This document shows, piece after piece, positions 49,272 to 59,003 of a stretch of DNA of 64,000 bases (positions within the stretch are counted from its first letter, which is position 1; each line of letters starts with the position of its first letter). The stretch is from an uncultured Pelagibacteraceae bacterium (GTDB lineage Bacteria > Pseudomonadota > Alphaproteobacteria > Pelagibacterales > AG-422-B15): assembly GCA_902524285.1 (NCBI GenBank), contig CABZCR010000003.1, positions 1 to 64,000 on the forward strand, read 5' to 3'. Made by a program: the position numbers and the translations under genes. Under the pieces are notes generated by a model. The model was not told the DNA's origin and ran no database searches. It was given only the letters and a program-made list of their open reading frames with translations.

Positions 49272-50681
49272 ATGAGAAAAAAAAAGATAAAGATAAATAA
49301 ACTTGATTACATTAATCCGGAAGAAGTATTAATAAGATTTCAAGATAAAAAAAATTTAATTTTTTTAGATAGTGCAAATAAAACGATATCTGAAAATAAT
49401 CGGTATTCCTATATTGCATTTGATCCTATCTACACCATAAAGTTCAATGCAAGCAAAAATTATTTAAATTCAAAAAAATTTGCAAGAATAAATAAATTAA
49501 TATCAAGTTTTAAATCAAAAAAAATTAAATCATTACCAAAGTTTCAGTGTGGTTTAGCAGGCTATGTTTCTTATGAAGCAGGCCTTGCAAAGGAAAAGAT
49601 TAAAAGTGCAAATCCATTAGAAAAAATATTGCCAAATTTATTTTTCGGTCTCTTCGATATAGTAATTGCTTTCGATAACAAATTGAAAAGAGCTTATCTT
49701 TTCTCAATTAATTTAGATAAAGAATTTAAAATTGAGCTATCACATCAAATTCGATTACAAAATGCAAAAAACTTGTACTCGGTGCCGCGGATAAATAATC
49801 CAATTAACAAACTACTTGGTTTTCAGTGGAAAAAAGATTTTGATAAAAGAAAATATATTTCAAAAATTAATAAAATACTAAATTATATAAAAAATGGTGA
49901 CATATTCCAAGCTAACTTCACTCAACGTTTTTTATCTAAGATTCCAAAAGACTATGATGTCGTTCGGTACTATTTGCATTATCGAAAAAATACAGAGACA
50001 CCTTTTTCATGCTTAATTAGAAGTGAGGATTTTAATATATTTTCTTATTCACCTGAAAGATTTCTAAAATTAGAGAATAACAAAATTATGGTTTCGCCAA
50101 TAAAAGGTACAATTGAAAGGGGTGAGAGTGAATTCGAAGATGCAAAATTAAAAGAACAATTATCTTCAAGTAAGAAGGATAATGCTGAAAATTTAATGAT
50201 CGTTGACGTTTTGAGAAATGACATTTCTGAAGTCTGTAAACCTGGAACGGTAAAAGTTTCTCGTTTGGCCGAACTAGAAACCTATAACAATGTTCACCAT
50301 CTTGTTTCTGATATTGAGGGTACGTTATCTAAAGGTATGAATATATTTGATGTTATAAAACACTGTATGCCTGGAGGATCCGTAACTGGGGCACCAAAAG
50401 TAAGAGCAATGCAAATTATTTCAGAATTAGAAACTTTTAAAAGAGGGGTTTATTGTGGAGCTATAGGTTTCATCTCATTTAGTGGTTATGCAGATTTTAA
50501 TATCCCAATCAGAACCATTACTGTCAATAATGAAAAAGTATTTCTAAATTCTGGGGGGGGGATCGTAGCAGACTCAAAACCTTTAAATGAATATCATGAA
50601 TTGAATAAAAAAGTTGAGAATCTATTACAGATTAATCAAAAATCATTGAATAAGTTTATGTCTAAGAACAAACAAATATAA
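49272..50681 (+). CDS. pabB: Aminodeoxychorismate synthase component I
   Basis: Chorismate-using subunit of 4-aminobenzoate (folate) synthesis. The ATG at 49272 gives 469 residues; the frame is open from 49221 but that lies inside the tRNA. Motifs: GDIFQANFTQRF, SPIKGTIERG, DVLRNDISEVCKPG, PGGSVTGAPKVRAM and CGAIGFIS. Only nine bases separate the tRNA CCA end from the ATG, with no Shine-Dalgarno. A run of nine G at 50553-50561 encodes the conserved GGGIVADS. No glutaminase (pabA) is nearby. PabB rather than TrpE follows from the pabC neighbour. Confidence 0.9.
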   Translation: MRKKKIKINKLDYINPEEVLIRFQDKKNLIFLDSANKTISENNRYSYIAFDPIYTIKFNASKNYLNSKKFARINKLISSFKSKKIKSLPKFQCGLAGYVSYEAGLAKEKIKSANPLEKILPNLFFGLFDIVIAFDNKLKRAYLFSINLDKEFKIELSHQIRLQNAKNLYSVPRINNPINKLLGFQWKKDFDKRKYISKINKILNYIKNGDIFQANFTQRFLSKIPKDYDVVRYYLHYRKNTETPFSCLIRSEDFNIFSYSPERFLKLENNKIMVSPIKGTIERGESEFEDAKLKEQLSSSKKDNAENLMIVDVLRNDISEVCKPGTVKVSRLAELETYNNVHHLVSDIEGTLSKGMNIFDVIKHCMPGGSVTGAPKVRAMQIISELETFKRGVYCGAIGFISFSGYADFNIPIRTITVNNEKVFLNSGGGIVADSKPLNEYHELNKKVENLLQINQKSLNKFMSKNKQI

Positions 50682-51502
50682 TGAAAGTTTATCTCAATAA
50701 TAAATTTATAGATGAAGAAAAAGCAACTATTAACATAAAAGACCGCGGCTTACTTTTAGGAGACAGTATTTTTGATACTTTATTATATAATAAAAACAAA
50801 ATAATTTTATTTGATTTTCATTTTGCTCGATTTAATAAATCAATAAGAAATAATTATTTTAATTTCAAGTTATCAAAGAAGAATTTACAAAATATAATTT
50901 TAAAATTAATAAAAAAAAATAATCTTTTAAATAGCAAACTTTCAATAAGATATACATTGACCAGAGGGTATGCAAAGAGAAGAGGGTTAGATATTGAAAA
51001 CAATCAAAAGTCAAATTTTCTTATTACTATTTCCAAATTAACCAGTAATCATACAACCATAAAGCCATTGAAACTTAAAGTTTCAAAAATCAAAAGACTC
51101 TCAAAATCTTTGTTATCTAGAAATAAAACAAACAATTATTTTGAGAATATCCAATCAAAACTCATTGCGCAGAAAAATGGCTATGACGACGCATTAATGC
51201 TTAACGAAAGCGACAAAATTTGCTGCTGTTCAAGCTCAAATATTTATTTTGTTAAAAAAAATAAAATTTTTACCCCTCCAATCAATGATGGTGCCTTAGA
51301 TGGCACTGTAAGGCGTTTATTAATTGAAAAGAAAAAGGTTGAAGTTAGAAGCATATCATTGAATAATCTTTCCAATGTAAGTGAAATATTTCTTACAAAT
51401 AGCATTGGTTTGCGGCCAGTTAGTAAAATTAATAACCGTTCTTTTAAAAACGGGCCAATAACTGAAAAAATTACGGAATATTTGAATAAATTAGGTATTT
51501 AA
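50681..51502 (+). CDS. pabC: Aminotransferase class IV, probable aminodeoxychorismate lyase
   Basis: A 273-residue fold-type IV PLP enzyme: DRGLLLGDSIFDTLL, TRGYAKRRGLD, the PLP lysine probably in SRNKTNNYFENI, NIYFVKKNKIFTPP and DGTVRRLLI. Coupling to pabB (TAATG) makes aminodeoxychorismate lyase the best call, but branched-chain or D-amino-acid aminotransferases look alike. Confidence 0.83.
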   Translation: MKVYLNNKFIDEEKATINIKDRGLLLGDSIFDTLLYNKNKIILFDFHFARFNKSIRNNYFNFKLSKKNLQNIILKLIKKNNLLNSKLSIRYTLTRGYAKRRGLDIENNQKSNFLITISKLTSNHTTIKPLKLKVSKIKRLSKSLLSRNKTNNYFENIQSKLIAQKNGYDDALMLNESDKICCCSSSNIYFVKKNKIFTPPINDGALDGTVRRLLIEKKKVEVRSISLNNLSNVSEIFLTNSIGLRPVSKINNRSFKNGPITEKITEYLNKLGI

Positions 51503-51503
51503 A

Positions 51504-53300
51504 ATGAGTGTTGTAAGTGCAGTTTCAAGAGAATTTAGTTATTTTAAGTTTTTTTTAAAATTAGTTGGACGATCAAGAAGTTTCGACAAAAAAAAATATA
51601 CAACTGTAGCTGATATTATGGAGGAACAAGTTGACAAAACTCCTGACAATATTGCTATCGAGTTTGAAGACAAGAAATACACATATCGTGAGATGGATGC
51701 TGAAGCAAACCAGATTGCAAACTGGGCAATTAATAAAGGTTATAAGACGGGAGATGTAATATCTCTTTTGATGGAAAATAAACCTGAATATATATTTACA
51801 TGGTTCGGGCTTGCGAAGATCGGCGTTACAGTTGCTTGTCTCAATAACAACATAAAAAGTAAATCGCTCGCTCACTGCATTAAAAAATCGGAAAGTAAAA
51901 GTCTAATCATAAGTTCTGATTTAATGGAAAATCTTGCATCAGCTCAAGAATATATTGAAGGTAATTTAGATGTTTACGTAGCAGGTCAGGACGTTCAAGG
52001 TTATGAAACTTTAGATGGCTCACAAATTGAAAACAGTAAAGTAAGACCCAAAACTTCGTTAAGAGAAGAATTATCAAATAGCCAATCATTATTTTATATT
52101 TATACAAGTGGAACTACAGGCATGCCGAAAGCCGCAAACTTCAGCCATCAAAAATTTTTAGTTGGATGTGGTCTGCAAATGTTTTCACTTGATATGAAAC
52201 CAACTGATAAAACTTACATGGTCTTACCACTCTATCATGCAACTGGTGGAGTTGTTGGTGTTGGTTCGACATTTTGTACTGGTGGCACACTAGTATTGAG
52301 AAAGAAATTCTCTGCTGCTAGTTTTTGGGAAGATTGCGTTAAGCATGATGTAACAGTAATTACATATATTGGTGAACTGTTTCGCTATTTAGTTGCTACA
52401 AAGAAAAGTGAATACGAAACGAAGCATAAAATTAGGGGCATATATGGTAACGGTCTCAGACCTGAAGTTTGGAAGATTGTTCAAGAAAGATTTGGTATAG
52501 ATAGGATTGTTGAGTTTTATGGGGCCTCAGAGGGAAATATCTCACTAACAAATGTTGATAGTAAGTTCGGTTCAATCGGAAGAATACCCCCATATTTAAA
52601 AAGTGTATTGCCAACTAAAGTAGTTAAATTCGATGTAGAAAATGAGGTAGTGATCAGAGATGAGAATGGGTTTTGTATAGAATGTGAAGATGGTGAGGCT
52701 GGTGAGGCGATTGGATTTATACCTGATGATGATAAGTTCACGGGTAAATTTGAAGGCTATACAGACAAAGAGGCAACAAAGAAAAAAATTCTTGAGAATG
52801 TCTTTGAAAAAGGTGATCGATGGTTCTCTTCTGGAGACCTACTTAAAAAAGATAAGCAGGGATATTACTATTTCGTTGACCGTATAGGTGATACTTTTAG
52901 ATGGAAATCAGAAAATGTTTCAACTAATGAAGTAAGTGAAGCCATCTCTGCGTATAAAGGTATTGATGAAGTCAACGTTTATGGAGTTGAAGTACCCAAC
53001 CAAGACGGCAGAGCCGGAATGGCTTCCTTAGTTGTAAATGATGAATTTAAATTAGAGCAACTTTATGAATATCTGACAGAGCAATTGCCAGCTTATAGTG
53101 TTCCAGTATTTATTAGGATAAGTCCAGAAATAGAAAAAACTGGGACGTTCAAGTATAAGAAAACTGATTTAGTAAAAGATGGTTATGACCCAACAAAAAT
53201 TCAAGATCCAATTTATTTTGCTTCAGGAGATGAAAAAAAATATTTAAATTTAGATCAAGAGTCTTTTTATAAAATTAATAGCAGAGATATTAGAATTTAA
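51504..53300 (+). CDS. Long-chain acyl-CoA synthetase, FATP/FadD6-like
   Basis: Adenylate-forming enzyme of 598 residues that activates fatty acids. It has IAIEFEDKKYTYREMD, P-loop YIYTSGTTGMPKAA, the EFYGASEGNISLTN motif and the hinge region SSGDLLKKDKQGYYYFVDR with GDTFRWKSENVSTNEV, which is the FATP/very-long-chain subgroup rather than E. coli FadD. Follows pabC by one base but is probably functionally unrelated. Stop shared as TTAA with the convergent barrel gene. Confidence 0.9.
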   Translation: MSVVSAVSREFSYFKFFLKLVGRSRSFDKKKYTTVADIMEEQVDKTPDNIAIEFEDKKYTYREMDAEANQIANWAINKGYKTGDVISLLMENKPEYIFTWFGLAKIGVTVACLNNNIKSKSLAHCIKKSESKSLIISSDLMENLASAQEYIEGNLDVYVAGQDVQGYETLDGSQIENSKVRPKTSLREELSNSQSLFYIYTSGTTGMPKAANFSHQKFLVGCGLQMFSLDMKPTDKTYMVLPLYHATGGVVGVGSTFCTGGTLVLRKKFSAASFWEDCVKHDVTVITYIGELFRYLVATKKSEYETKHKIRGIYGNGLRPEVWKIVQERFGIDRIVEFYGASEGNISLTNVDSKFGSIGRIPPYLKSVLPTKVVKFDVENEVVIRDENGFCIECEDGEAGEAIGFIPDDDKFTGKFEGYTDKEATKKKILENVFEKGDRWFSSGDLLKKDKQGYYYFVDRIGDTFRWKSENVSTNEVSEAISAYKGIDEVNVYGVEVPNQDGRAGMASLVVNDEFKLEQLYEYLTEQLPAYSVPVFIRISPEIEKTGTFKYKKTDLVKDGYDPTKIQDPIYFASGDEKKYLNLDQESFYKINSRDIRI

Positions 53301-54487
53301 AAATATTTTGCAATTTTTAATGTTAGCTGAGAGTCTTCTTCAAACGCATATGTAAAATCATCAGCATCAATCTCTCCGTTGATACTCATATCCATAAATA
53401 CTTTGAGATCATCTCTAATGCGTTGTTCAAATTCAGCGAAAAATCTATTTGAACTTCCACTCATATCAGCGACTAAACCAGCTAGTAGGCTTGTTGATTT
53501 TATATCATTTTTTGTCCATCTTAATGCTAAGACTCCTTCATTATTGAAAGCAAAGTCATTTCTGTCATCAAATGTATATTCAACTATAATTCCTAAATCA
53601 CTTGTGGTTTCTCTCAAACCATAAATAGTGTACTCTGTCCCTCCTGCTATTCCAAAGTGGCGTTCTTCCCCATTTTTTGCAGTAAGTGTCTCAAGTTTGT
53701 ATAACCATGCGCCTTTCGTTGATTGAATATCTAAACTAGTTTGAGATAAAATAGGATAGTAAGTATCTAATTTTTGAGACAAAGGATTTACGTTGAGCTC
53801 CGGAGACCTGTTATTTCCGTAAAAATGAGCTATACCAATATCGTAATCATCGTAAACTGTGGAATAACGAACTGCGGCGTCAATTTTATTTTTCTTTGAT
53901 GAAGACTCATAGGCAACTGTGCTCTTATCAACTTCGAGAGCTAGCCTGGGTCTTCCATTTCTTCCTGGAAAAATCCTTTCCTTAAAAAATGACATTATGA
54001 ATAAATCAAAGTTACCATATGAATGATTATAATTTAATGAAATCATCGGTTGCCCAAATTTTTTTGTTCCAGAAATATCTTCAGCTAAATTTGATTGATT
54101 GATTATATCAATAATATTAAAACTTTCGTTTACACCCCAAAAAATTAGTTCATTCCCAATTTTTAGAGTTATGTCATCAAAATATTGCTCATACTTAAAT
54201 TTTTGAAAGTCAATATAACTACGTTCACTATCTTTCTCATCTATACGTCCAGTAGTGTTAATTGTAATTTTTTGATTTCCATTATTTAAGTAGGTAATGA
54301 ATGTTCCTTTTACAAAAATTGATTGATTAGAATTTGATTGGTCGTGTCTTCCATCACCATTAAAAAATGTGGTTATCTCAGGTTGAATAAATCCATAAGC
54401 TTTATAATCAATTGCTGCTGCATTTTGTGAAGCGACTAAATATTGTAAAAATACAAAAAGAAACGAAATAATATATTTTTTTAGCAC
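53297..54487 (-). CDS. Outer-membrane beta-barrel protein, DUF1302-like
   Basis: A 396-residue exported protein: signal peptide (residues 1-25, ending ASQNAAA), then alternating amphipathic strands and a C-terminal DSQLTLKIAKYF that fits an outer-membrane barrel ending in an aromatic residue. It resembles DUF1302/porin-like proteins that accompany RND exporters (KIGNELIFWGVNESFNIID). GTG start. Last gene of a three-gene minus-strand operon. Fold is likely; cargo is unknown. Confidence 0.75.
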   Translation of the reverse strand: MLKKYIISFLFVFLQYLVASQNAAAIDYKAYGFIQPEITTFFNGDGRHDQSNSNQSIFVKGTFITYLNNGNQKITINTTGRIDEKDSERSYIDFQKFKYEQYFDDITLKIGNELIFWGVNESFNIIDIINQSNLAEDISGTKKFGQPMISLNYNHSYGNFDLFIMSFFKERIFPGRNGRPRLALEVDKSTVAYESSSKKNKIDAAVRYSTVYDDYDIGIAHFYGNNRSPELNVNPLSQKLDTYYPILSQTSLDIQSTKGAWLYKLETLTAKNGEERHFGIAGGTEYTIYGLRETTSDLGIIVEYTFDDRNDFAFNNEGVLALRWTKNDIKSTSLLAGLVADMSGSSNRFFAEFEQRIRDDLKVFMDMSINGEIDADDFTYAFEEDSQLTLKIAKYF

Positions 54488-54489
54488 TG

Positions 54490-55287
54490 CTAATCTGCTA
54501 GTCGCAATATGCTAGACTTCTCAAAATCTTTTTTATTGATGCCTACATCTAACTCTCTATTTAGCCATTTGAAAATAGTTATATTTTTGTTTTGGATATT
54601 TTCTACTTTCATAGTATTTGCCATCCAAATTTTATCTTTGTACAAAACATAATCCTCTAAATACAGCGTCTTTAAAAGTTCACCCTTTCTGTCATAAAAG
54701 TCTACTTTGTATGTTCGATTTAAATTATCAATAAGTGAAATTCTTTTTGAATATCCTGAATTTTCATAATTAGGATAAGACTCTAACTTATAAAAAGTCT
54801 CATTATTTTCCATTTCTTCACCAAGAAATTTCCATTCGTACTTTCTATAGTCAGTTCCCGAAAAATCTTCAAAAGCCACCTCACTGCCCATAAATGCTCC
54901 TGATTTATTACTAGAAGAAATTCTTTTCACTCGACCCAGAGCAGGCAAATATAGCCATTGGTCATCATCGTCACTTATGTGTGTATGTGACAGCATAACC
55001 GTGCCCTCTACGTCTTTGGGAGTTTTAAAGTAAGTCAAGCTTTTATCACCATCGTTTGGATCTAAATTCTCAAGTGTTTTAGCTGATACTTCGCGTGTTA
55101 CTTCATTACCTTTGGGATCAATAAGTATCATCAATTGATCTGACACCATGTCGGTATAGCCTCTGCCATTTTCATATGACGCTTTAGCTATTCTGAGCCC
55201 CTGTTCCTCAGCTGTTTCCGCGCTGAGATAAAATGGAAAAAGGGCAAATATGATAAATATAATTTTTGCAAATTTCATTTTTTTCAT
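54490..55287 (-). CDS. LolA-like outer-membrane lipoprotein-sorting protein
   Basis: Periplasmic protein of about 265 residues of the LolA_like superfamily that accompanies RND transporters. ATG at 55287 gives KKMKFAKIIFIIFALFPFYL as signal region, cleaved near LSAETAEEQG. Further motifs are WLYLPALGRVKRISSSNKSG and GSEVAFEDFSGTDY, typical of the family. The open frame extends to a TTG at 55305 inside the RND gene, which is less likely as a start. Expected to carry a hydrophobic molecule across the periplasm. Confidence 0.85.
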   Translation of the reverse strand: MKKMKFAKIIFIIFALFPFYLSAETAEEQGLRIAKASYENGRGYTDMVSDQLMILIDPKGNEVTREVSAKTLENLDPNDGDKSLTYFKTPKDVEGTVMLSHTHISDDDDQWLYLPALGRVKRISSSNKSGAFMGSEVAFEDFSGTDYRKYEWKFLGEEMENNETFYKLESYPNYENSGYSKRISLIDNLNRTYKVDFYDRKGELLKTLYLEDYVLYKDKIWMANTMKVENIQNKNITIFKWLNRELDVGINKKDFEKSSILRLAD

Positions 55288-55288
55288 T

Positions 55289-57577
55289 TTAAACTTTTTT
55301 TCCAAATATTAAAAGCAAAGCCGGTAAAAGCAATAGGTCAATGAGTAGAGCTATCATAATTATCAAAGCACACATCCCACCAATTATAAAATTATAGTAG
55401 AACATTGATTGTGTTAAAAATAAGAACCCAGAAAAAAGACAAATTGATGCAACAATTATAGGATAACCAACAAATCTAAAACAATATTGTATTGCTTCTC
55501 TTGGGGGTAAATTTATTGCAAGAGCTTTTTTATATTTTGATAAAAAGTGGATAGTTGCGTCAACTACAAGGCCTATTGAAATAAGAACAGCAAATTGATG
55601 AGCGGCCGTTACCATATCAGTGGCAAGAGTAAGAAGACCGAAACCAAGTACAAAAGGAATAATATTTGGAACAATGCTTATTATGCCGTACCTAAAACTT
55701 TGCAGAGAAATTCCAACAACCATAATTATAAACGTAAAAGAGATTAAAAGCCCGATTACTAACCCTCTTGTGTTTTCAACAAATAGTTGTGGCATCATAA
55801 TTGGAATCCCAGCAACACCATTTGTACTAAAAGGTGAAATATTTTCATTAACCCATTCATCCACACGTGCATTGAATGCAACTGATTCCATTGATGTAGA
55901 GTTATTTGTTCTGATAAGAATTCTAGAGTCTGATTTATCCGCAGTCATTTGATTTTTTAAATCCATCCCATATGGCACTGAAAACTCATATAATAGCAGA
56001 TACTGCGCAATGAGTGCTTTATTGTCAGGAATTGCATAATACTCATCCAAGCCGCCATTCATGTTTTTATGTAAAGTCTTAATAACATCTGAAATAGTAG
56101 ATACATCAGCTACTTCAGGTTGAGTAAGGAGCCAACTTTCGAACTCATCAAGCTTTTTAAGGTATTCAGGATTTGTTATACCATCCGGCTCATTTGATTG
56201 CATATCTGAAAATATATAAAAAGAGCTTCCAAATTCAGGGTCAACAGTATTTTTTACTTCTAGCCATTCAGGAACTCTATCGAAATAAGTACTAAAATAG
56301 TCATCAAAATGTAAATTTGGTAATAAACTAAAAACTGCTATACAAATTGCAGTTATTACAATAACGAACCTCTCCTTAAATTTATAAATTAATTCACCTA
56401 AGTTTTTTAGAGCCTCTAGCACATAACTTTTTCTTTTTCTTGAATTGATTGGAAGTAAAGAAAACATAGCTGGAAGCATCGTCACACTTAAAATAAATCC
56501 AATACCTGCGCCAATTACTACAGTATTAGCCATTTCGCTATAAGCTGGTATATCCCCAAAGTTAATACCTGCGATCCCTGCAGCTGTTGTGAAACTTGTA
56601 AGAAATATTGGTACAAAATTTATTTTTAAACTCTCAATAATAGCATCATTCTTTGTCATTCCCTCAGTCATATTAGTCAAACCAATTGACAACATATGTA
56701 TGGCATGCGTTAGTGATATTGTAAGTATAATTATTGGTGCAGTAATAAGTGGAGGTTGTACTTCAAACCCAAGCCATCCAGCAGCTCCAAGTGATGGCAG
56801 AATAGACAATATAATTACAATTAGTGAAATTATTGAAGCTACGACAGATCTTAATAAAATATAAGTTAAGATAATTATCAGCAGTAAAAAACTTGGATAC
56901 ATTTTTGATGCATCAGACTCCGAGGTAGATTGAAAATTATGTGAGAATTGAGCAGAGCCTGCTACACCAACAAATATGTCTTCATATCTGTCTTCAAAAT
57001 AATTTTTTTGTTCCCAGGCAAATGAAATTGGTTCCTGGAAAGCGATATCTTCAGGCATTTCAAGATTAATATTAACTAAACCGATTTTTCCACTTTCAGA
57101 CATCACAAAATTTACAACCGCGTCCTCTAAAACTGCAGCACTATATAAATTTGCAATTTCATTTGTGCTTAATGAGTCAACATTATCAACAAAGTCACTT
57201 ATTGATATGTCATCGCCGTCTACTGTAGTGTATTGGTGGTTTGTAAGTGAGCTTACTCTTGATGAATATGGTGTTTGCCAGGAGATTTCAGTGAGTTCGT
57301 GAATAAGACTTAATACATCTTTTTGAAATATGTTACCCTTTTCTGGTTTAACAACAAAAGTCAGAACATCTATATTTCCATACTTTTCCTCTAAATCCAG
57401 TACATCTTTGTAGTATTTAAAATCTTCCTCAACAAAGCCCCTATATCCTGAGGGCGTTTCTAGGAATTTCATACCAAATGATATTGTGAAAATGATTAAT
57501 AAACTGCCTAATATTACTTTAATACGATGGTTTACTAAAATCTTGCCAAATATTTCAATTCTGTCTTCTAAATTCAT
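55289..57577 (-). CDS. RND superfamily (MMPL-type) transporter
   Basis: Inner-membrane transporter of 762 residues built as a duplication: one membrane span, a periplasmic domain, five spans, then the same again. The sterol-sensing-domain-like spans contain ITISLTHAIHML in the first half and ISIGLVVDATIHFLSKYKKA in the second. HpnN-type relatives move hopanoids or lipids. Gene overlap and spacing with the LolA-like and barrel genes suggest one trans-envelope export system. Confidence 0.9.
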   Translation of the reverse strand: MNLEDRIEIFGKILVNHRIKVILGSLLIIFTISFGMKFLETPSGYRGFVEEDFKYYKDVLDLEEKYGNIDVLTFVVKPEKGNIFQKDVLSLIHELTEISWQTPYSSRVSSLTNHQYTTVDGDDISISDFVDNVDSLSTNEIANLYSAAVLEDAVVNFVMSESGKIGLVNINLEMPEDIAFQEPISFAWEQKNYFEDRYEDIFVGVAGSAQFSHNFQSTSESDASKMYPSFLLLIIILTYILLRSVVASIISLIVIILSILPSLGAAGWLGFEVQPPLITAPIIILTISLTHAIHMLSIGLTNMTEGMTKNDAIIESLKINFVPIFLTSFTTAAGIAGINFGDIPAYSEMANTVVIGAGIGFILSVTMLPAMFSLLPINSRKRKSYVLEALKNLGELIYKFKERFVIVITAICIAVFSLLPNLHFDDYFSTYFDRVPEWLEVKNTVDPEFGSSFYIFSDMQSNEPDGITNPEYLKKLDEFESWLLTQPEVADVSTISDVIKTLHKNMNGGLDEYYAIPDNKALIAQYLLLYEFSVPYGMDLKNQMTADKSDSRILIRTNNSTSMESVAFNARVDEWVNENISPFSTNGVAGIPIMMPQLFVENTRGLVIGLLISFTFIIMVVGISLQSFRYGIISIVPNIIPFVLGFGLLTLATDMVTAAHQFAVLISIGLVVDATIHFLSKYKKALAINLPPREAIQYCFRFVGYPIIVASICLFSGFLFLTQSMFYYNFIIGGMCALIIMIALLIDLLLLPALLLIFGKKV

Positions 57578-57616
57578 ATGGAAAAATATATACCTTCTCT
57601 TATAAATTAAAACAGT

Positions 57617-58561
57617 ATGAAAACTAGTAAGAAAATATATTTAATATCACCTCGTGGATTTTGTGCTGGCGTTACCCGCGCAATTGAAATAGTTGAACTA
57701 GCAATTAAAAAATATGGCCCACCAGTCTATGTGAATCACGAAATCGTTCATAACAAATATGTCATAGATGAATTGAGTGATAAGGGTGCAGTTTTTTTAG
57801 ATAATATTAACGATGCGCCCCCAGATCGTCCATTCATCTTTTCCGCTCACGGTGTTTCAAAGGATGTTGAGCTACATGCAAATAAAAAAAATAAAATAGT
57901 TATTAATGCAACTTGTCCACTTGTAACCAAAGTTCATGTTCAAGCTATGAAGTTTTTTGAATCGGGTTACCGCATTATTCTTATTGGACATAAAAACCAC
58001 CCTGAAGTAATAGGAACCATGGGCCAGCTTCCAAGCGGCAGCATAGAACTTGTTGAAACGGTAAGTGATGTAATGAGACTGTCTATAAATGACAATGATA
58101 ATTTCGCCTATTTAACTCAAACAACACTCTCACTCGATGATACAAAAAAAATAATAGAAGCATTAAAAGTTCGATTACCTAAAATAGTTTCTTCTCCAAA
58201 AGAAGATATTTGCTATGCAACCTCAAATCGTCAAAAAGCAATAAAAGAATACGCTCAAATGTGTGATGCTTTTATAGTTGTTGGATCAAGTAATTCGTCT
58301 AATTCTAATCGCTTGGTGGAAGTCGCAAAAAATGCAGGTTGTGAGAACTCAATTCTCTTAGAAAACGAAGTTAATTTAAATGTAAAAGACTATGAGCTTA
58401 TGACGTCAATTGGTATTTCTTCAGGCGCATCGGTTCCTGACATACTGGTTAAAAATGTAATTAATAAATTTGCAGAATTTTATCAAGTTACGATTGAAGA
58501 GCTAAGTTTAGGAAATGAAAATGTAACTTTTAAATTACCTAAGGAATTGAGAGTTGGTTAA
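57617..58561 (+). CDS. ispH: 4-hydroxy-3-methylbut-2-enyl diphosphate reductase
   Basis: Last enzyme of the MEP isoprenoid pathway, giving IPP and DMAPP. The 314-residue protein has the three [4Fe-4S] cysteines in SPRGFCAG (Cys16), NATCPLVTKVH and EDICYATSNRQ, along with HEIVHNKYV and GHKNHPEVIG. Divergent from the RND gene (39 bases). Confidence 0.97.
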   Translation: MKTSKKIYLISPRGFCAGVTRAIEIVELAIKKYGPPVYVNHEIVHNKYVIDELSDKGAVFLDNINDAPPDRPFIFSAHGVSKDVELHANKKNKIVINATCPLVTKVHVQAMKFFESGYRIILIGHKNHPEVIGTMGQLPSGSIELVETVSDVMRLSINDNDNFAYLTQTTLSLDDTKKIIEALKVRLPKIVSSPKEDICYATSNRQKAIKEYAQMCDAFIVVGSSNSSNSNRLVEVAKNAGCENSILLENEVNLNVKDYELMTSIGISSGASVPDILVKNVINKFAEFYQVTIEELSLGNENVTFKLPKELRVG

Positions 58562-59003
58562 CATAAAAGATTTAAAATGGGAATATAGTAACCCTCATAT
58601 TTTAAAGTTCACCACAAAAGAGAGTGATATTGATATTTTAGGACATGTTAATAATAAAGTATATTTGAATTGGTGTGAACTAGTCAGTTGGGATCATTCA
58701 GCTAAATTAGGTATTACTCCTGATGTATATAAAAAATATCAATGTGCATGTGTTGTTATTAGGAGTGAAAATAATTTTTCTGGATCACTTTTTATTGGCG
58801 AAGAAATTGCGATTTCAACATGGATTACAAAGACTGATAAAAAAGTCAGATTGAGCAGATTTTTTCAAATAATAAATATTGCAAAAAATCAAACTGTCTT
58901 TACTTCAAACGTTGACTATGCGTGTGTGAGTCTTATTAATTTTAAACCTATAAGAATGCCAGAAATTTATAAAAATAGTTATGAAGTTACTTGTGATGTT
59001 TAA
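58554..59003 (+). CDS. Hotdog-fold acyl-CoA thioesterase
   Basis: A 149-residue 4HBT/YbgC-type thioesterase, with ESDIDILGHVNNKVYLNWCE holding the catalytic Asp and the conserved HVNN. The start is a TTG at 58554, overlapping the ispH end; GGAATTGAG just upstream is a plausible ribosome binding site and no ATG exists before the conserved region. Substrate unknown. Confidence 0.85.
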   Translation: MVNIKDLKWEYSNPHILKFTTKESDIDILGHVNNKVYLNWCELVSWDHSAKLGITPDVYKKYQCACVVIRSENNFSGSLFIGEEIAISTWITKTDKKVRLSRFFQIINIAKNQTVFTSNVDYACVSLINFKPIRMPEIYKNSYEVTCDV

